NCBI RefSeq assembly: GCF_010727605.1
Contig: NZ_AP022568.1
Location: forward strand, 124,001-188,000
Direction: 5' to 3'
Length of the DNA: 64,000 bases
From: Mycobacterium simiae
GTDB taxonomy: Bacteria > Actinomycetota > Actinomycetes > Mycobacteriales > Mycobacteriaceae
Both the position numbers and the translations under genes were made by a program. Shown here in pieces: positions 19,156 through 28,438 of this stretch. The notes under the pieces were generated by a model. That model did not search any database, was not told the origin of the DNA, and saw only the letters and a list, made by a program, of their open reading frames with translations. Position 1 is the stretch's first letter. Each line of letters starts with the position of its first letter.

Positions 19156-21456
19156 ATGGTCTTTCCGGTGCTGTCCACCTACAGGTTGCAGCTGCGCGGT
19201 CCGGCCAGCGGCGACGCGTTCACGTTCGCCGACGCCGAACACCTGCTGGATTACCTTGACGAACTCGGGGTGTCGCATCTGTACCTGTCGCCCATCCTGA
19301 CCGCCGTCACCGGGTCGACGCACGGGTATGACGTCACCGACCCGACCACGGTCTCACCGGAGCTGGGCGGGCCTGACGGCCTGGCGCGACTGTCGGCCGC
19401 GGCGGCCGAACGCGGCCTCGGGTTGATCGTCGACATCGTGCCTAACCACGTCGGAGTCGACCAGCCCACTCAGAACCCATGGTGGTGGGACGTGCTGCGG
19501 CACGGCCGGTCCTCTTCGTACGCAACGTTTTTCGACATTGACTGGGATCTGGACGAGCAAGGTCGGATTGTGCTGCCGGTCCTGGGTTCCGATGACGACG
19601 TCGCCGACCTGAAGGTGGACGGCGACCTGCTGCGGCTGGGTGACCTGACGCTGCCGATCGCGCCAGGAACCGGGGACGGAACCGGACCGCAGGTGCACTA
19701 TCGCCAGCATTACCGGCTGGTGGGCTGGCGCAACGGCATCGTCGGCTATCGCCGATTCTTTTCGATCACCTCGCTGGCCGGCCTGCGCCAGGAGGACCGG
19801 GCGGTGTTCGAGGCCAGCCATGCCGAGGTCGCCCGGTGGGTTCAGGAGGGACTCGTCGACGGGGTACGCATCGACCACCCCGACGGATTATCCGATCCCA
19901 CCGGGTATTTGGCGTGGCTGCGCGACTTGCTCGGACCGGACGCGTTGATCGTGATCGAGAAGATCCTGGCGGTCGACGAGGCTTTGGAAGCTACGCTGCC
20001 GATCCAGGGCACGACAGGCTACGACGTGCTGCGCGAGGTGGGCGGGGTGTTCGTCGACCCCGCCGGGGCGCCGGCGCTGACCGAACTCGTCGAGTCCGCG
20101 GGTGTCGACTATCACGGCATGCCGCGGCAGCTGGCCGACCTCAAAGTGCAGGTAGCTACCGAGACCCTGGGCAGCGAGCTGGCCAGGCTGCGACGCGCCG
20201 TCGCGGCGGCGGCCGGCACCGATCATCCCCAGCTGCCCGACGCAATTGCCCAACTGCTCAGCCACATCGATGTCTACCGCAGCGACTACCTGAGTCTGAG
20301 TGCCGTTCTGCCCACCGCGCTGGCCGAAACCCAGTCCGCGCAACCGGAACTGGGCCCCGCCTTGCAGGTGCTCGCCGCTGCGCTCGCCCACGGCGGCGAG
20401 CCCGCCACCCGGCTGCAGCAGCTGTGCGGCGCCGTCACGGCCAAGGCGGTGGAGGACTGCCTGTTCTACCGCGACGCCCGGCTGGTGTCACTCAACGAAG
20501 TCGGCGGCGAGCCGCACCGGTTCGGCGTCGGCGCGGCGGAGTTCCACCACCGGGCCGTCACGCGGGCGCGGCTGTGGCCACAGGCCATGAGCGCGCTGTC
20601 CACCCACGACACCAAACGCGGCGAAGACGTGCGCGCCCGCATCGGCGTGCTGTCACAGGTTCCGTCGTTGTGGACGGAGTTCGTCGCACGCTGGGAAGTT
20701 CGGGCATCCTCCCCCGATCCGGTAACCGGACAGTTCTTGTGGCAGAACATCTTCGGTCTGTGGCCGGTCAGCGGAGAGATCACCGACGAATTGCGTGGCC
20801 GGCTGCACACCTACGCCGAAAAGGCCATCCGGGAAGCCGCCCTGCACACCTCGTGGAACGAGCCGGACGCCGCGTTCGAGGATGCCGTCCATCGATGGCT
20901 AGACACCGTGTTGGACGGGCCGGTGGCCGGCCAACTGACTGAGCTTGTCGCCCAACTGAATCCACACGGCGCCAGCGACGCGCTGGGTCAGAAGCTGCTC
21001 GCGTTGACCGTGCCGGGCATCCCCGACGTCTACCAGGGCACCGAGCTTTGGGATGACAGCCTCGTCGACCCGGACAACCGCCGCCCTGTGGATTATGCCG
21101 CTCGCCGCGCCGCGCTCGCCGCCCTGGAACACCCCAAGATGCGGGTGGTCACCACGGCGTTGCGCGTGCGCCGCGCCCACCCGGACACCTTCCGCCACGG
21201 CGCGTATGTTCCCGTGCTCGCCGATGGCGATGCCGCCGACCACCTGCTGGCGTTTCGCCGGGGTGACGACATCGTGGTCGCGGTCACCCGCTGGACCGTG
21301 CGGCTAGCTGAAAAGGGCTGGAGGAATACCGTGTTGTCGCTGCCGGAGGGCACCTGGAAAGACACTCTCACTGGGGCCATCGCGGATGGGCCGACGTCGG
21401 CTGCCCAATTGTTCGCCGACCTGCCCGTCGTGCTGCTGGAGCGCCACCGTGACTGA
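19156..21456 (+). CDS. treY: Maltooligosyl trehalose synthase TreY
   Basis: A 766-residue GH13 enzyme that converts the reducing-end alpha-1,4 linkage of a maltodextrin to the alpha,alpha-1,1 linkage of trehalose. Motifs include DIVPNHVG, Asp240 in DGVRIDHPDGL, Glu268 in VIEKIL and the STHDTKRGED block. The start ATG lies three bases after the treX stop, and the end overlaps treZ by eight bases, so the three genes are translated as a unit. Confidence 0.96.
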   Translation: MVFPVLSTYRLQLRGPASGDAFTFADAEHLLDYLDELGVSHLYLSPILTAVTGSTHGYDVTDPTTVSPELGGPDGLARLSAAAAERGLGLIVDIVPNHVGVDQPTQNPWWWDVLRHGRSSSYATFFDIDWDLDEQGRIVLPVLGSDDDVADLKVDGDLLRLGDLTLPIAPGTGDGTGPQVHYRQHYRLVGWRNGIVGYRRFFSITSLAGLRQEDRAVFEASHAEVARWVQEGLVDGVRIDHPDGLSDPTGYLAWLRDLLGPDALIVIEKILAVDEALEATLPIQGTTGYDVLREVGGVFVDPAGAPALTELVESAGVDYHGMPRQLADLKVQVATETLGSELARLRRAVAAAAGTDHPQLPDAIAQLLSHIDVYRSDYLSLSAVLPTALAETQSAQPELGPALQVLAAALAHGGEPATRLQQLCGAVTAKAVEDCLFYRDARLVSLNEVGGEPHRFGVGAAEFHHRAVTRARLWPQAMSALSTHDTKRGEDVRARIGVLSQVPSLWTEFVARWEVRASSPDPVTGQFLWQNIFGLWPVSGEITDELRGRLHTYAEKAIREAALHTSWNEPDAAFEDAVHRWLDTVLDGPVAGQLTELVAQLNPHGASDALGQKLLALTVPGIPDVYQGTELWDDSLVDPDNRRPVDYAARRAALAALEHPKMRVVTTALRVRRAHPDTFRHGAYVPVLADGDAADHLLAFRRGDDIVVAVTRWTVRLAEKGWRNTVLSLPEGTWKDTLTGAIADGPTSAAQLFADLPVVLLERHRD

Positions 21457-23173
21457 ATTCCGCGTCTGGGCCCCTAAACCCGAGCAGGTCCGGCTCGACG
21501 TCGGGGGCACCGTGCATGCGATGACCCGCACCCGGGACGGCTGGTGGCACGCTGTCGTCGACGCCGGCAGCGACGCCCGCTACGGATACCTGCTTGACGA
21601 CGACCCCACCGTGTTGCCCGACCCGCGCTCGGCTCGCCAGCCCGACGGGGTGCACGAGCGATCGCAGTTGTGGGACCCGGCGAGTGCCGCATGGACCGAC
21701 GGTGATTGGCCCGGCCGGACACTGGACGGTGCCGTGATCTACGAGCTGCATATTGGCACCTTTACCCGGGCGGGCACCTTTGATGCCGCCATCGAAAAAC
21801 TGGACTATCTGGTCGATCTGGGCGTCGATTTCGTCGAGCTGATGCCGGTCAACTCCTTCGCCGGCACCCACGGTTGGGGATACGACGGGGTGTTGTGGTA
21901 CAGCGTGCACGAACCGTACGGTGGTCCGGACGGTTTGGTGCGACTCGTCGACGCCTGCCACGCACGCGGTTTGGGTGTGCTGATCGACGCGGTGTTCAAC
22001 CATCTGGGTCCGTCCGGGAACTATCTGCCCCGGTTCGGCCCGTATCTATCGTCGGGCAGCAACCCCTGGGGTGAAGGCATCAACATCGCCGACGCCGACT
22101 CCGACGAGGTGCGCCGCTACATCATCGGCTGCGCGCTGCGCTGGATGCGCGACTTCCACGCCGACGGTTTGCGGCTGGACGCGGTGCATGCCCTGGTCGA
22201 CACCACCGCCGTACACATCCTTGAAGAGCTGGCCACCGAAACGGATTGGCTCGCCGAGCAACTGGGCCGACCGCTGTCGCTGGTCGCCGAGAGTGACCTG
22301 AACGATCCGCGGCTGATCACCCCGCGCGATCATTACGGCTACGGCATCACTGCGCAATGGGCTGATGATATCCATCACGCCATCCACACCGCGGTGTCCG
22401 GCGAACGCCAGGGCTATTACGCCGACTTCGGTTCGCTGGCCACGCTCGCGGACACGTTGCGGCGCGGGTTCTTTCACGCCGGCACCTATTCGTCGTTCCG
22501 CCGCCGTCGGCACGGTCGGCCGCTGGACACCCACGCGATACCGGCCAGCCGGTTACTCGCCTACACCTGCACGCACGATCAGGTCGGCAACCGCGCCCTC
22601 GGTGACCGGCCGTCGCAGAACCTCAACCCCGGCCAGCTGGCCATCAAGGCCGCCCTGGCGCTCGGATCCCCGTACACCGCAATGCTTTTCATGGGCGAGG
22701 AATGGGGAGCGTCGACGCCGTTCCAGTTCTTCAGCTCGCATCCCGAGCCGGAGCTGGCCCGGGCCACCGCCGAGGGGCGCAAGGCTGAGTTCGCTGAGCA
22801 CGGCTGGGACGCCGACGATATTCCCGATCCGCAGGACCCGGAAACATTCCAACGCTCCAAACTGAACTGGGCCGAGCTCGGTGCCGCACCGCATGACCGG
22901 TTGCTGAATTTCTATCGCGACCTGATCACCCTGCGCCACAAGGAGCCCGACCTGGCCGACCCGTGGTTGGACCACCTCGCTGTCGACTACGACGAGGAAC
23001 TGCGCTGGATCGTATTGTCCCGCGGACAATTTCGCATCGCGTGCAACCTGGGCACCGAACCGGTAGCCGTTCCGGTGGCCGGCGAAGTCATCCTTGCCTG
23101 GGATGAGCCGTCCGCGAGCAGCGACGGCACGGTGCTGCAAGGCCATTCGGTGGCCGTAATACGCCTGCCGTAA
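21449..23173 (+). CDS. treZ: Maltooligosyl trehalose trehalohydrolase TreZ
   Basis: A 574-residue GH13 enzyme releasing trehalose from the TreY product. Short N-terminal beta domain (FRVWAPKPEQV), then the barrel with Asp244 (DGLRLD), Glu281 (LVAESDLND) and TCTHDQVGN. GTG 21449 overlaps the treY stop by eight bases and gives the standard N-terminus; a longer frame begins inside treY and is not credible. It completes the glycogen-to-trehalose route and converges on a tetR gene 19 bases later. Confidence 0.96.
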   Translation: MTEFRVWAPKPEQVRLDVGGTVHAMTRTRDGWWHAVVDAGSDARYGYLLDDDPTVLPDPRSARQPDGVHERSQLWDPASAAWTDGDWPGRTLDGAVIYELHIGTFTRAGTFDAAIEKLDYLVDLGVDFVELMPVNSFAGTHGWGYDGVLWYSVHEPYGGPDGLVRLVDACHARGLGVLIDAVFNHLGPSGNYLPRFGPYLSSGSNPWGEGINIADADSDEVRRYIIGCALRWMRDFHADGLRLDAVHALVDTTAVHILEELATETDWLAEQLGRPLSLVAESDLNDPRLITPRDHYGYGITAQWADDIHHAIHTAVSGERQGYYADFGSLATLADTLRRGFFHAGTYSSFRRRRHGRPLDTHAIPASRLLAYTCTHDQVGNRALGDRPSQNLNPGQLAIKAALALGSPYTAMLFMGEEWGASTPFQFFSSHPEPELARATAEGRKAEFAEHGWDADDIPDPQDPETFQRSKLNWAELGAAPHDRLLNFYRDLITLRHKEPDLADPWLDHLAVDYDEELRWIVLSRGQFRIACNLGTEPVAVPVAGEVILAWDEPSASSDGTVLQGHSVAVIRLP

Positions 23174-23192
23174 CACCTACCGCGTCACGCCG

Positions 23193-23783
23193 CTAGACGG
23201 ACGCTGGTTGATAGCTGGCAGTCAAAATCGCCCGGATCGCGGCGCCTACCCGGCCCGACACGGCCGCGGGGTCCGAGGCGTCGAATTTGCCGTCGAGGTG
23301 CAGGAACGCCAACCCGTGCACCAGGCTCCAGACCGCATTGGACATCGCCTCGACATCGGAATCCGGATAGGTTCTCCGGACCCCGCCGCTGACGAGTTCC
23401 CAGATCGCCATGGTCGCCGCGACTCGTTCGGCATTTTCCCGGTCGCAGGGTGCGCCGAACATCATCTGAAACAGCGCGGGCCGGCGCACCGCGAACTCGA
23501 CGTATGCGGTGCCGATCGCCACGAGTTCTTCGGGGGTCGCGGGTGCCGGATGCGCGCGGGCCATGCATTCGGCCAGCTCGCGGTAGCCGACCGCGGCGAC
23601 GGCGGAGATGAGGGCGTCGCGATCCGCGTAGTGCCGATACGGCGCACCCGCAGACACCCCGGCCCGGCGCGCCACCCCCCGCAGCGAAAGTCCCGCCGTG
23701 CCACCGTCTTCCTCGAGCAGTTCCATCGCCGCGCGCACGCATGCGGCGGCCAGATCCCCGTGGTGGTAATGCGGCTTCGGCAT
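23193..23783 (-). CDS. TetR-family transcriptional regulator
   Basis: About 196 residues. The N-terminal helix-turn-helix (residues 8-55: HHGDLAAACVRAA, then GLSLRGVARRAGVSAGAPYRHYADRDAL) is typical of TetR; the C-terminal half resembles the TetR_C domain of the WHG type. ATG 23783 is used; ATG 23807 in the same frame would add eight residues, and neither has a clear ribosome site. It is divergent from an acyl-CoA ligase and hydrolase, its probable targets. This group does not occur beside treZ in M. tuberculosis as I recall the map. Ligand unknown. Confidence 0.87.
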   Translation of the reverse strand: MPKPHYHHGDLAAACVRAAMELLEEDGGTAGLSLRGVARRAGVSAGAPYRHYADRDALISAVAAVGYRELAECMARAHPAPATPEELVAIGTAYVEFAVRRPALFQMMFGAPCDRENAERVAATMAIWELVSGGVRRTYPDSDVEAMSNAVWSLVHGLAFLHLDGKFDASDPAAVSGRVGAAIRAILTASYQPASV

Positions 23784-23812
23784 GAGCGAGATCACATACT
23801 CCGTCATGTAGA

Positions 23813-23826
23813 CAATGCTTACATTG
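23813..23826. promoter_or_regulatory. Candidate TetR operator CAATG-N4-CATTG
   Basis: A 14-base inverted repeat sits just upstream of the tetR start in the gap shared with the ligase gene. Its position fits autoregulation; the pairing to this TetR is inferred. Confidence 0.45.
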
Positions 23827-23969
23827 CGTCTTAATGTATACGCCGTACACAGCTTAGGCGCCGAGGCGAAGCGTCTCCACCGTTTCGTCGCCGTGGGAAC
23901 CTCGCGGTAAGTGCGCAGGTGCGACGCGGTTCCCCGCACTGTCCCCTTGATGAAGGACCATGATCGCCA

Positions 23970-25556
23970 GTGCCAATTTCTGACGCCGAACCGTCGCTGC
24001 ACACCGGCCGCACCGCAAACACCGTCGCGGCGCAACACGTCCGCGAAATTCCCCGCGACCGCAATCCGTTTCCGACTGCCGGTATCCGCCGTGACAGCAG
24101 CGGCGTGCGGTATTACGACCCATTGCCCGCCACCCTGCTGGAGATGCTGGCGGCACGGGTCGACGACCACCCGGACAGCGAGGCGATCGTCGAGCTCGGC
24201 GGTGGTCGCATGACGTATCGGCAGCTGTGGGACCGTGCCGCGCGGGTTGCGGGCGGTCTGCGCGCCGCGGGCCTGGCGGCGGGTGACCGGGTGGCGGTGC
24301 GCTATCCCGCGGGCCTCAACTGGGTGCTGGCCTTCTGGGGCACGGTAATGGCAGGCGGCATCGCGACCTTGGTCAACACCCGGGCAGATCGATCCGAAGC
24401 CGACTTCGTGCTGACCGACGCCGATGCCCGGGTGAACCTCACACCCGACACACCGTTGCCCGACGGCGCGCGGTACGTGACCGACCGATTGACCGCTACA
24501 GACACCGCAGCGCTGTTCTATACCTCGGGGACCACGGGCCGCCCCAAGGGGGTACCGACCACCCATCAGGCCTTTCTCACCGCCGCCGAGAACGGTGCGC
24601 GCAGCGTCGCGCTGCCGGCCGGTGCGGAGCTACGCACCCTGATCTCGGTGCCGTTATTCCATGTGACCGGATGTTGCCCCCAGCTTCTTGGCGCCGCCTA
24701 CCTCGGCGGCGCGGCGGTGATCATGCCCACGCTGAACGTCGACGCGCTGGTTCACGCACTCGCCGGCGAGCGAATCTCGTTTTTGGTGAGCGTTCCCGCT
24801 ATCTACTCGCTGTTGTTGCGGCACAAGGCGTTTGCCGGAAGCGATGTGTCCGGGGTGCGCTGGGTCGGCTACGGCGGTGCGCCGATCGCCCCACCGTTGG
24901 TGGGCAGGTTGAAGGGTGCGTTCCCGGTGGCGGAGGCGTTCAACGGGTACGGCATGACCGAGACGGCCTCGCTGCTGACGGTGCTGCCCGACGCGGAGGC
25001 CGTCAACTACGCGGATTCCGTCGGCTATGCCGTGCCGTCGGTGGACCTCGGGATCCTGCCCTTCGGAGACGATCCGACGGTCGGCGAGCTCGTTGCCCGG
25101 GGCGCCAACGTCACCGCGGGCTATTGGAACCAGCCGCAGGCTACGGCCGAGACGATCATCGATGGCTGGCTGCGCACCGGCGACGTGGTCCGCATCGACG
25201 CGGCGGGCCGCGTCTACGTCATCGATCGGCTCAAGGACATCATCAACCGCGGCGGCGAAAACGTGTCCAGCGTCGAGGTTGAGGCGGTGCTCGGCTCGGC
25301 GCCCAACGTCGCGGACGCGTGTGTGTTGGCCGTCCCCGATGATGTCATGGGCGAGAAGGTCGGTGCCGTCCTGTTCGGTGGCCGGCAGGACATCGACGTG
25401 TCCGCGGTCATCGACTACTGCAGCAACCACCTCTCCGACTACAAGATCCCCCAGTACGTCACCGTGGTTTCCGACCCGCTGCCCCGCAACGCCGCCGGCA
25501 AGCTGCTCAAAAGCCGACTGCGCCAGCAGGTTCGCTGGGGTGCCGCATTGCGGTGA
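23970..25556 (+). CDS. FadD-type acyl-CoA ligase
   Basis: A 528-residue ANL adenylating enzyme: AMP-binding domain with YTSGTTGRPKG and YGMTE, hinge and C-terminal domain with GWLRTGDV, DRLKDIINRGGENV and the catalytic lysine in NAAGKLLKS. It should activate a carboxylic acid to its CoA thioester; the acid is unknown. GTG 23970 has AAGGA 12 bases upstream. It is divergent from tetR and followed after 55 bases by an alpha/beta hydrolase, suggesting a small regulated catabolic or detoxifying set. Confidence 0.88.
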   Translation: MPISDAEPSLHTGRTANTVAAQHVREIPRDRNPFPTAGIRRDSSGVRYYDPLPATLLEMLAARVDDHPDSEAIVELGGGRMTYRQLWDRAARVAGGLRAAGLAAGDRVAVRYPAGLNWVLAFWGTVMAGGIATLVNTRADRSEADFVLTDADARVNLTPDTPLPDGARYVTDRLTATDTAALFYTSGTTGRPKGVPTTHQAFLTAAENGARSVALPAGAELRTLISVPLFHVTGCCPQLLGAAYLGGAAVIMPTLNVDALVHALAGERISFLVSVPAIYSLLLRHKAFAGSDVSGVRWVGYGGAPIAPPLVGRLKGAFPVAEAFNGYGMTETASLLTVLPDAEAVNYADSVGYAVPSVDLGILPFGDDPTVGELVARGANVTAGYWNQPQATAETIIDGWLRTGDVVRIDAAGRVYVIDRLKDIINRGGENVSSVEVEAVLGSAPNVADACVLAVPDDVMGEKVGAVLFGGRQDIDVSAVIDYCSNHLSDYKIPQYVTVVSDPLPRNAAGKLLKSRLRQQVRWGAALR

Positions 25557-25611
25557 GCCGTGCAGGCCCGGTGAATTCGTCCTGAAATCTCACATACGGA
25601 AAGAGACTCCG

Positions 25612-26403
25612 ATGCTCGAAGTAATCGACAAAGGACAAGTCACCCCGCAGCATCCGGCTCCGCTGCTGTTCGTGCACGGTGCGTGGCAGGCGGGCTGGTG
25701 CTGGGATGTGAACTTTCTCGATTTCTTTGCCGCACAAGGCTTTCGCGCGGTAGCGCTGAGCATGCGCGGTCATGGCGAAAGTGCCCCGGCCAAGCCATCA
25801 CGGCTCTGGTCGATTTCGCACTACCTCAGCGATGTGGCGTCTGTGGTGGACAAGCTTTCCGCAATGCCGGTGCTAGTCGGGCATTCAATGGGCGGATTCG
25901 TGGTGCAAAAGTACCTGGAGGGTCGTGAACTGCCCGCCGCCGTACTCATGGGCTCCGCACCGCCGCGCGGCCAGCTACGTTCGCTGCTCCGATCGATGGC
26001 CCGGCGTCCCTGGGGCTGCACCAGGTTCTCCCTCACCGGCAATCCGACTCACCTGTACGGGTCCTCGGCGGCGGGGGCGCGAGAACTCTTTTTCGGCGAC
26101 ACCGCTTCCGAGGAGCTCGCTGCCAGCTTCGCGGCGCGGTTGCAGCCCGACAGCGATCGCGCGATCTTCTTCGACATGGTCGCGGGCAAACTGGTGCGCA
26201 CCCACAAGGGCAGCACCCCCGTGCTCGTGATCGGCGGCGAAAAGGACCGGATCTACAACCAGAGCGACGTACGCCGGACGGCCAAGTCCTACCACACCCA
26301 ACCCGTCTTCATGCCCGGCATGGGCCACCAACTCATGCTCGAACCCGGCTGGGCGACTGTCGCGGACACGATCAAAATCTGGCTGAGCCGGCACGCCCTA
26401 TAA
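25612..26403 (+). CDS. Alpha/beta hydrolase
   Basis: A 263-residue single-domain hydrolase with oxyanion motif VHGAWQ, nucleophile elbow GHSMGG (Ser92), an acid in GGEKDRI and the histidine in MPGMGHQLM. ATG 25612 has GGAAAGAG about eight bases upstream; the reading frame is open further upstream but only over the ligase gene. It follows the FadD-type ligase in the same direction, so it may hydrolyse an ester or thioester linked to that enzyme's product. Substrate unknown. Confidence 0.87.
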   Translation: MLEVIDKGQVTPQHPAPLLFVHGAWQAGWCWDVNFLDFFAAQGFRAVALSMRGHGESAPAKPSRLWSISHYLSDVASVVDKLSAMPVLVGHSMGGFVVQKYLEGRELPAAVLMGSAPPRGQLRSLLRSMARRPWGCTRFSLTGNPTHLYGSSAAGARELFFGDTASEELAASFAARLQPDSDRAIFFDMVAGKLVRTHKGSTPVLVIGGEKDRIYNQSDVRRTAKSYHTQPVFMPGMGHQLMLEPGWATVADTIKIWLSRHAL

Positions 26404-26420
26404 GCCGATCCGGCAAAGCC

Positions 26421-27746
26421 TCAGACACTCGCGCGCCCGTCCGTGCGCAGTGCCCCGGCGACGGCGGCGGCGAGCGGATCGATCTCGGCGTCGGCCAAAT
26501 CGGCGATGGTGACCCGGATTCCGGGCGCGCTATCGATCCGGAACCGGCTGCCGGGCGCCACCGCCCAACCCGCGGTGATCAACCGGGCGATCGCGACCGT
26601 CTCGTCGGGAACCGGGATCCACACGTTCAGCCCGGAGCGACCGTGCGCGACGACGCCGTGGCGGGCCAACGCGGCAATTAGGCGCACCCGGCTGCCGCGG
26701 TAGCGCTCCTCGGCCTGGTGAATGCGACGGGATACCGAGTCGTCGGCCCACATGCGCACCGCAAGGTCTTGCAGCAGGTGGCTTACCCACCCCGGCCCTA
26801 GCCGCAGCCGCCCGTGCACCCGCTCGACGGTGCGCCGATCTCCGGCCAGCACGGCTACCCGCAGGTCGGGCCCGTACGCCTTCGACGCCGACCGCACGAA
26901 CGCCCAATGACTGGTCGATCCGGCCAGTGCGTGCAGGGGCACGCCGGATATCCCCGCACAGTGATCGTCCTCGACGACCAGCAGCTCATTGGCTCGGCGG
27001 CCCAGCAGCGTCCGCAGTTCGGCGGCGCGCGACGCGGACAGCGCCGCGCCGGTCGGGTTTTGCGCGCGGGTGGTGACCACCAGCGCACGGACACCGCGGC
27101 TCAACGCCCGGTCGACGTCGGCGACCAGCGGGCCGTCGTCGTCCACCCGCACCGGGTCAACCGAAAGCCCTAGCGCGGCAATCACATCCAAGAGGTTGGC
27201 CCAGCCTGGATCCTCGACGGCCACCCGGTCGCCGGGGCGCAACTGCGCGGTGAGCACCCGCTCGATGCCGTCTAGCGCCCCGCTGGTGACCGCCACGTGT
27301 TCGGCGGGAATACCGTCGGCACTCAGCGCGGCGCGGGCATGCCGCCAAAGCTCTGCCGACACGGCCGGTTCGCCGTAGAGCACCGGTCGCCGTCGCGAAT
27401 GCCATTGCCGCACGGTACTAATCGGCAGCAGCGCGGGGTCCGGGTTGCCGGTGGACAGATCGCGGACGCCCGCGGGAACGTCCAGGGCCAGCAACGAGCG
27501 AGGCGTGGTTGCGCGACGGTGCCGCACCCGGGTGCCCCGTCGCCCGGAGGTTTCGACGGCCCCGCGATCGCGCAGCAGACGGTAGGCCGCGGCGGCGGTG
27601 TTGGGGTTCACGCCCAGTTGCCCGGCGAGCTCCCGCACCGGCGGCAAGGCGTCGCCCGGCGCCAGCGCGCCGCTCGATATGCCTTGTTCGACGCTAGCGG
27701 CTATCGATTCCGCCCCCGTGCCCGCTATGCTGAATTGTACTGGCAC
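26421..27746 (-). CDS. MocR-family regulator (GntR helix-turn-helix plus aminotransferase domain)
   Basis: A 441-residue protein. Residues about 5-75 are a GntR winged helix (LPPVRELAGQLGVNPNTAAAAYRLLRDRG); the rest is a class I aminotransferase fold with the PLP lysine retained at Lys289 (VRSASKAYGPDLR), so it should bind PLP as a ligand. Start is GTG 27746. It is divergent from a flavin-binding PPOX-type gene across 40 bases carrying candidate operators. Known relatives such as PdxR control vitamin B6 genes; here the target is probably the neighbour. Confidence 0.9.
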   Translation of the reverse strand: MPVQFSIAGTGAESIAASVEQGISSGALAPGDALPPVRELAGQLGVNPNTAAAAYRLLRDRGAVETSGRRGTRVRHRRATTPRSLLALDVPAGVRDLSTGNPDPALLPISTVRQWHSRRRPVLYGEPAVSAELWRHARAALSADGIPAEHVAVTSGALDGIERVLTAQLRPGDRVAVEDPGWANLLDVIAALGLSVDPVRVDDDGPLVADVDRALSRGVRALVVTTRAQNPTGAALSASRAAELRTLLGRRANELLVVEDDHCAGISGVPLHALAGSTSHWAFVRSASKAYGPDLRVAVLAGDRRTVERVHGRLRLGPGWVSHLLQDLAVRMWADDSVSRRIHQAEERYRGSRVRLIAALARHGVVAHGRSGLNVWIPVPDETVAIARLITAGWAVAPGSRFRIDSAPGIRVTIADLADAEIDPLAAAVAGALRTDGRASV

Positions 27747-27774
27747 GTTTATCAGTATGTACTATTACAATAGT
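27736..27774. promoter_or_regulatory. Candidate MocR operators and promoter
   Basis: TGTACT occurs as a direct repeat at 27736-27741 and 27758-27763, 22 bases apart (two helical turns), followed by the palindrome ACTATT-AC-AATAGT at 27761-27774. TACAAT (27766-27771) fits a -10 box for the rightward gene, whose ATG is at 27787. Confidence 0.5.
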
Positions 27775-27786
27775 GAAGGCAACACG

Positions 27787-28434
27787 ATGGACTACCTTCC
27801 CACGCCCCGAACGACACCCAGCCGCTACCAGGAGCGCGCGCGCTACGACCGCCCCACCGTCCATCGCATCCTCGACGAGGCCCTGATTTGTCACCTCGGC
27901 TACGTCGCGGACGGGCGGCCGGTCGTGTTGCCGACCACCCACGCACGCCTCGGGGAGACCTTGTACCTGCACGGTTCCACCGGCAGCCGACCGATGCTGA
28001 GCGCCCGGTCCAGCCTGCCGGTGTGCGTCACGGCCACCCTGGTCGACGCCCTGGTACTGGCCCGTTCGGCGCTGCACCATTCGCTCGCCTACCGCTCGGT
28101 GGTGGCCGTGGGGGATGCGCGGCGGGTCGACGATCCCGCGGAGAAGCGGCGCGCCTTGGGCGCGCTGCTCGACCACGTCGCCGCGGGCCGGGCCGAGGAC
28201 TGCCGGGCGCCGAACACGCGCGAATTGGCGGCCACCGCGGTGCTCGCGCTGGACCTAGCCGAGGTGTCGGCCAAGGTCCGTGCCGGTGGGCCCGTTGACG
28301 AACCGGAGGATTGCACACTGCCGCACTGGGCCGGCGTGGTTCCGCTGACCGTGCGCGCCGGCGTCCCGGTTCCCGCCGACGACCTCGATCCGGCGATCGT
28401 CGCGCCCGGCTACCTGACGCGGTACTCGCGGTGA
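27787..28434 (+). CDS. FMN-binding PNPOx-like split-barrel protein
   Basis: A 215-residue protein of the flavin-nucleotide-binding PNPOx-like type (PF12900-like). It begins with a basic segment and DRPTVHRILDEALICHLGYV, then LYLHGSTGSRPM and VCVTATLVDALVLARS, the usual FMN-site blocks. ATG 27787 is used, with GAAGG just upstream. It diverges from the MocR regulator, and converges on ilvA with four bases between stops. The reaction is unknown; a pyridoxine-phosphate-related role would fit the PLP-sensing regulator but is inference. Confidence 0.82.
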   Translation: MDYLPTPRTTPSRYQERARYDRPTVHRILDEALICHLGYVADGRPVVLPTTHARLGETLYLHGSTGSRPMLSARSSLPVCVTATLVDALVLARSALHHSLAYRSVVAVGDARRVDDPAEKRRALGALLDHVAAGRAEDCRAPNTRELAATAVLALDLAEVSAKVRAGGPVDEPEDCTLPHWAGVVPLTVRAGVPVPADDLDPAIVAPGYLTRYSR

Positions 28435-28438
28435 GGGA

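Noticed and set aside
16948-19323. A 791-codon open frame on the minus strand opposite treX
   Set aside because: It mirrors treX in a high-GC region where antisense frames stay open by codon bias; composition has no domain motif. Similar long frames opposite the lipase, plsB1, dnaE1 and bioB were set aside for the same reason.
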